Part shown: positions 46,376 to 47,053 of the stretch, one piece after another
Numbering within the stretch: the stretch's first letter is position 1
How the letters are laid out: each line of letters opens with the position of its first letter
Virus record (IMG/VR): IMGVR_UViG_3300022924_000020
Coordinates: 1-47,053 of that record
Origin: a virus
DNA length: 47,053 nt
Strand: one strand, 5' to 3'
The notes under the pieces: model-generated
Seen by the model: the letters and a program-made list of their open reading frames with translations, nothing else
Databases searched by the model: none
Told to the model about the DNA's origin: nothing
Position numbers and translations under genes: made by a program

Positions 46376-46447
46376 CTGCTGTTGTCCGTAATGTAACGGA
46401 GCGGGACTGTGAATCTCGTTATGTGAGTTCAAGTCTCATACAGTAGC
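46376..46447 (+). tRNA. tRNA-His (GTG)
   Basis: Acceptor CTGCTGT/ACAGTAG, anticodon arm CGGGA-CTGTGAA-TCTCG and T arm GTGAG-TTCAAGT-CTCAT. Discriminator C with a G just upstream (46375) gives the G-1:C73 pair that marks His tRNAs. The D loop (TAATGTAA) lacks the usual GG. Confidence 0.88.
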
Positions 46448-46449
46448 CT

Positions 46450-46585
46450 AGTACTACATAAAGCTATAGATAGAAGCCCGATGTCGCATTCTATAGCACC
46501 TGTAGTACTCTTCCTGCTTGATAGTTTATAGCTACCTATGCTAAAAGGCTTGATAGATATCCCTTAGGTAAGGACAGGAAGTACT
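46450..46585 (+). other. Two mutually exclusive long hairpins
   Basis: AGTACTACA (46450) pairs with TGTAGTACT (46501) over 9 bp, continued by GCTATAGA/TCTATAGC. The same AGTACT (46504-46509) can instead extend TTCCTG to pair with CAGGAAGTACT at 46575. The two long stems cannot form together, a switch-like layout. No gene lies in it. Confidence 0.55.
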
Positions 46586-46586
46586 T

Positions 46587-46662
46587 CCCTCGCTGGTCAA
46601 ATTGGTAAAGGCGCCTGACTTAGAATCAGGAGATTGTCCGGGTTCGACCCCCGGGTGAGGGA
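46587..46662 (+). tRNA. tRNA-Leu (TAG), short variable region, CCA encoded
   Basis: Acceptor CCCTCGC/GTGAGGG, anticodon arm CCTGA-CTTAGAA-TCAGG and T arm CCGGG-TTCGACC-CCCGG. The variable region is only about 7 nt, whereas Leu tRNAs are class II. CCA (46663-46665) is encoded. Confidence 0.85.
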
Positions 46663-46667
46663 CCAAT

Positions 46668-46747
46668 GGCCCAGTGGTGAAACTGGCAGACACGCACGAC
46701 TTAAGCTCGTGTTCTTCGGAGTGGGAGTTCAACTCTCCCCTGGGCTA
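46668..46747 (+). tRNA. tRNA-Leu (TAA), CCA encoded
   Basis: Acceptor GGCCCAG/CTGGGCT, anticodon arm CACGA-CTTAAGC-TCGTG, variable arm with TTCTTCGGAGT, T arm GGGAG-TTCAACT-CTCCC, discriminator A and encoded CCA (46748-46750). Starts 2 nt after the CCA of the preceding tRNA. Confidence 0.9.
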
Positions 46748-46764
46748 CCACTAATAATACCAAG

Positions 46765-47046
46765 ATGACAGCAGAACAATTCAACACCAAGTGGGCTGAC
46801 CATATCCCTAAGGGATACTACGGCCTAGAGTTTGACATTCCTCAACTCACAGAGCTCATAGACAAAACAGTAACTGGTTGGGTAGAAGTCTTTCCAAAGA
46901 TGACGATTAAACAAATCAAACTTAAGTTTGGTATGGCTAGAGTATACGTATCATTAGATACCGAACGTCTACCAGAACACAATCAGTTTACAGGTGATTT
47001 GGAGGAGAAGATCAACAAGCTATTAGCTAATCTAGGAGGAGAGTAA
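46765..47046 (+). CDS. Small unknown protein, last complete gene
   Basis: 93 aa, starting MTAEQFNTKWADHIPKG. Alpha/beta with LTELIDKTVTGWVEVF and a strand-rich middle (IKLKFGMARVYVSLD). Preceded 17 nt earlier by tRNA-Leu. Its stop TAA overlaps the next start (TAATG at 47046), which runs off the window. Function unknown. Confidence 0.55.
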   Translation: MTAEQFNTKWADHIPKGYYGLEFDIPQLTELIDKTVTGWVEVFPKMTIKQIKLKFGMARVYVSLDTERLPEHNQFTGDLEEKINKLLANLGGE

Positions 47047-47053
47047 TGACAAA

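Noticed and set aside
42714-46747. Amber suppressor tRNA and stop-codon reassignment
   Set aside because: Many genes end in TAG with proper spacing, and no canonical CTA-anticodon tRNA was found; only the odd 43329 element has CTA/TAG in a loop.
1-47053. CRISPR array, insertion sequence or integrase
   Set aside because: No regular spaced repeats, transposase motifs or recombinase catalytic sets were seen in either strand.

Overview
This window reads as part of the genome of a tailed, podovirus-like phage related to the crAss-like phages (Crassvirales) of Bacteroidota. On the minus strand it has a portal (818 aa), a large terminase, an acidic scaffold-like protein, a 503 aa capsid protein, several ring- or tail-type proteins, an IHF/HU-like protein, a PD-(D/E)XK nuclease and a RepL-like protein. 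On the plus strand it has a family A DNA polymerase, uracil-DNA glycosylase, a Mre11-type phosphoesterase, a AAA+ ATPase and many small unknown genes. A Bacteroidota host is supported by two lipoproteins with SSC-type lipoboxes and by promoters of the form TTTG-N19/20-TAnnTTTG. Genes end in TAA, TAG and TGA, so I see no stop-codon reassignment.

Layout. Positions 1-18293 are a leftward virion and packaging block, read right to left: RepL-like protein, nuclease, IHF/HU-like protein, small-terminase candidate, terminase, portal, scaffold, capsid, then neck, ring and tail proteins. The last one runs off the left edge. Several units end in a strong terminator, and two of these are followed at once by a promoter. 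Positions 18294-18927 are a divergent, gene-free control region with two inverted repeats and a two-copy direct repeat spaced 22 bp. Positions 18928-40199 are a rightward block of small, often overlapping early/middle genes plus the replication genes. Tandem paralogues are prominent there: four ~60 aa proteins at 23714-24486, a pair at 21900-23080 and an internal duplication at 20615-21200. tRNA-like elements with unusual shapes lie at several gene junctions.

Positions 40395-47053 are a translation module: a tmRNA encoding a long (33-codon) tag that does not end in ALAA, a AAA+ ATPase just downstream, then a promoter-driven array of more than twenty tRNAs with a few small genes inserted. The tRNA spacers are rich in hairpins, and several carry a TGTAAA motif. 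The array covers most amino acids. I found no canonical tRNA for Trp or Glu, and some members have odd architecture.

Working model (inference): the left block makes and fills virions, the central block takes over the cell and replicates DNA, and the right block retunes translation, possibly including ribosome rescue with a phage-specific degradation or marking tag. The tmRNA/ATPase pair and the non-canonical tRNA-like elements are the most likely undescribed biology here.
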